Assembly: GCA_964017195.1 (NCBI GenBank)
Contig: OZ024892.1
Location: 6,838,366 to 6,902,365 of the forward strand
Direction of reading: 5' to 3'
Origin: Siderastrea radians
Lineage: Eukaryota > Cnidaria > Anthozoa > Scleractinia > Rhizangiidae
Length of the DNA stretch: 64,000 nt
Part shown: positions 61,918 to 64,000 of the stretch, piece after piece
Layout of the letters: each line of letters starts with the position of its first letter
How positions within the stretch are numbered: position 1 is the stretch's first letter
The notes under the pieces: model-generated
Told to the model about the DNA's origin: nothing
Databases searched by the model: none
The model's input: only the letters and a program-made list of their open reading frames with translations
Position numbers and translations under genes: made by a program

Positions 61918-64000
61918 CTGAGCAAATTCGAAAAAACTGTGCCATAACTTTTTCGCTTTGTGCCGGACGCAGTCCGGGACAAAGCCTTCCGCGGCCGGCC
62001 AAAAGTGAGGGGGCTTGGCGTCAAACGGCACACCACAGTGCTCCACGGGGACCAACCTTTGTGACCATTGGTGAAAGTTGGGTCTGGGACTCCATTCGGG
62101 GGGGGGATAGTGAGGCTTAACGTTAGCTGTGCTGTGCAAAAGATCTGAAAGAGAAGTGTTTACTGGCTCTTTGGGGCAAACTGATCGCTTGACTCTGTGC
62201 ACAGAGCTTAATCTAGCTAGCCGGACACCCTCGAGTGGAGGGTTGGCTAACCCAGGGAGGGTCGGAGCTGCTCTGAGGTCCCTGGGGAACTGCGGGGGGA
62301 GGGGTGGGGAGGGAGTCCCACAGGCGGCCATGTTGCTCTGTTATAGTCTTGTGTCAGATATGTTGTTGTAAAACCACTCAGATAGTGCTAAAGAAAATTC
62401 AATTATGACACTTTGTTGAGCTGAGCGGCATGGCTGTAGCCTGTGCTTAATTTTGGCTGCATTTTCAGTTCATTTTCACCAAAACGGGTCTTTTTCTGGC
62501 TGCGATCTGAGCAAATTCGAAAAAACTGTGCCATAACTTTTTCGCTTTGTGCCGGACGCAGTCCGGGACAAAGCCTTCCGCGGCCGGCCAAAAGTGAGGG
62601 GGCTTGGCGTCAAACGGCACACCACAGTGCTCCACGGGGACCAACCTTTGTGACCATTGGTGAAAGTTGGGTCTGGGACTCCATTCGGGGGGGGATAGTG
62701 AGGCTTAACGTTAGCTGTGCTGTGCAAAAGATCTGAAAGAGAAGTGTTTACTGGCTCTTTGGGGCAAACTGATCGCTTGACTCTGTGCACAGAGCTTAAT
62801 CTAGCTAGCCGGACACCCTCGAGTGGAGGGTTGGCTAACCCAGGGAGGGTCGGAGCTGCTCTGAGGTCCCTGGGGAACTGCGGGGGGAGGGGTGGGGAGG
62901 GAGTCCCACAGGCGGCCATGTTGCTCTGTTATAGTCTTGTGTCAGATATGTTGTTGTAAAACCACTCAGATAGTGCTAAAGAAAATTCAATTATGACACT
63001 TTGTTGAGCTGAGCGGCATGGCTGTAGCCTGTGCTTAATTTTGGCTGCATTTTCAGTTCATTTTCACCAAAACGGGTCTTTTTCTGGCTGCGATCTGAGC
63101 AAATTCGAAAAAACTGTGCCATAACTTTTTCGCTTTGTGCCGGACGCAGTCCGGGACAAAGCCTTCCGCGGCCGGCCAAAAGTGAGGGGGCTTGGCGTCA
63201 AACGGCACACCACAGTGCTCCACGGGGACCAACCTTTGTGACCATTGGTGAAAGTTGGGTCTGGGACTCCATTCGGGGGGGGATAGTGAGGCTTAACGTT
63301 AGCTGTGCTGTGCAAAAGATCTGAAAGAGAAGTGTTTACTGGCTCTTTGGGGCAAACTGATCGCTTGACTCTGTGCACAGAGCTTAATCTAGCTAGCCGG
63401 ACACCCTCGAGTGGAGGGTTGGCTAACCCAGGGAGGGTCGGAGCTGCTCTGAGGTCCCTGGGGAACTGCGGGGGGAGGGGTGGGGAGGGAGTCCCACAGG
63501 CGGCCATGTTGCTCTGTTATAGTCTTGTGTCAGATATGTTGTTGTAAAACCACTCAGATAGTGCTAAAGAAAATTCAATTATGACACTTTGTTGAGCTGA
63601 GCGGCATGGCTGTAGCCTGTGCTTAATTTTGGCTGCATTTTCAGTTCATTTTCACCAAAACGGGTCTTTTTCTGGCTGCGATCTGAGCAAATTCGAAAAA
63701 ACTGTGCCATAACTTTTTCGCTTTGTGCCGGACGCAGTCCGGGACAAAGCCTTCCGCGGCCGGCCAAAAGTGAGGGGGCTTGGCGTCAAACGGCACACCA
63801 CAGTGCTCCACGGGGACCAACCTTTGTGACCATTGGTGAAAGTTGGGTCTGGGACTCCATTCGGGGGGGGATAGTGAGGCTTAACGTTAGCTGTGCTGTG
63901 CAAAAGATCTGAAAGAGAAGTGTTTACTGGCTCTTTGGGGCAAACTGATCGCTTGACTCTGTGCACAGAGCTTAATCTAGCTAGCCGGACACCCTCGAGT
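61918..64000. repeat. 588-bp tandem repeat (3.5 copies, continues off the edge)
   Basis: Units start at 61918, 62507, 63095 and 63683. The first is 589 bp because of one extra G in a G-run near 62100; the others are 588 bp and look identical. Each unit is GC-richer than the region and contains open frames of 147 codons (minus) and 97 and 80 codons (plus). None has a recognised domain, so they are not called as genes. The first unit joins the 23-bp satellite directly at ATATATCTGAGC. Confidence 0.95.

Noticed and set aside
60782..62002. 406-codon minus-strand frame through the satellite
   Set aside because: It is a by-product of a 23-bp tandem repeat without stops in that frame; the residue repeat is exactly 23, and the frame continues into unrelated repeat DNA.
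62476..62919. 147-codon frames repeated in each 588-bp unit
   Set aside because: No domain, composition follows GC content, and overlapping frames are open on both strands. Reported as an open question only.

Overview
This window looks like nuclear DNA of an anthozoan cnidarian, probably a stony coral or a close relative. It is AT-rich, has short exons in long introns, and carries secreted PAN/apple, EGF and SUEL-lectin proteins among many fold-back elements and retroelement remnants. The species cannot be named from the sequence alone.

Region 1 (1-24.7 kb, minus strand) holds three related genes for secreted modular proteins. From right to left these are a complete 3-exon gene (24684-22367; signal peptide, PAN/apple, EGF, SUEL lectin), a 7-exon relative (21075-15579) with four more EGF exons, and a third gene (7626 to beyond the left edge) with a PAN domain, a fibrinogen-N-like exon and six EGF exons. 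Exon phases agree at every junction used. Both EGF-rich genes grew by recent local tandem duplication. Introns and spacers hold LINE, MITE, fold-back and microsatellite sequence.

Region 2 (29.36-51.9 kb, plus strand) is a small host gene of 3 coding exons for a secreted, single vWA-domain protein (217 codons). Its first intron contains a 1.46-kb TTAA-flanked fold-back element and a Penelope 3' fragment. Its second intron contains an 18,290-bp Polinton/Maverick (32399-50688) flanked by the 6-bp target duplication CCTTTC. The Polinton encodes a protein-primed family B DNA polymerase, chromodomain integrase, PLA2-like protein, adenain-like protease, major capsid protein, penton-like protein, PPxY protein, packaging ATPase, fibre-like protein and a VLTF3/TFIIB-like factor, plus several small proteins. 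One visible break lies between the DUF5679-like and PLA2-like frames.

Two Polinton observations stand out. (i) Start codons directly abut an AT-rich box, and the upstream sequences fall into two classes that follow gene function: TTTAAACGC plus TATAGTA for the replication-side genes, and TnTAA(A)C plus ATATAT for the virion genes. With the VLTF3-like gene, this suggests virus-like temporal control. (ii) The terminal repeats are packed with hairpins. Between the left and right copies two stems differ at seven base pairs, and every change is matched on the opposite arm, although the surrounding sequence is nearly identical.

Region 3 (52.77-58.05 kb) is a PIF/Harbinger transposon with a decayed transposase on the plus strand and a MADF/BESS partner gene on the minus strand. 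Region 4 (59-64 kb) is repeat-rich: fold-backs, a TATG microsatellite, a 23-bp palindromic satellite (60963-61917), then a 588-bp tandem repeat running off the right edge.
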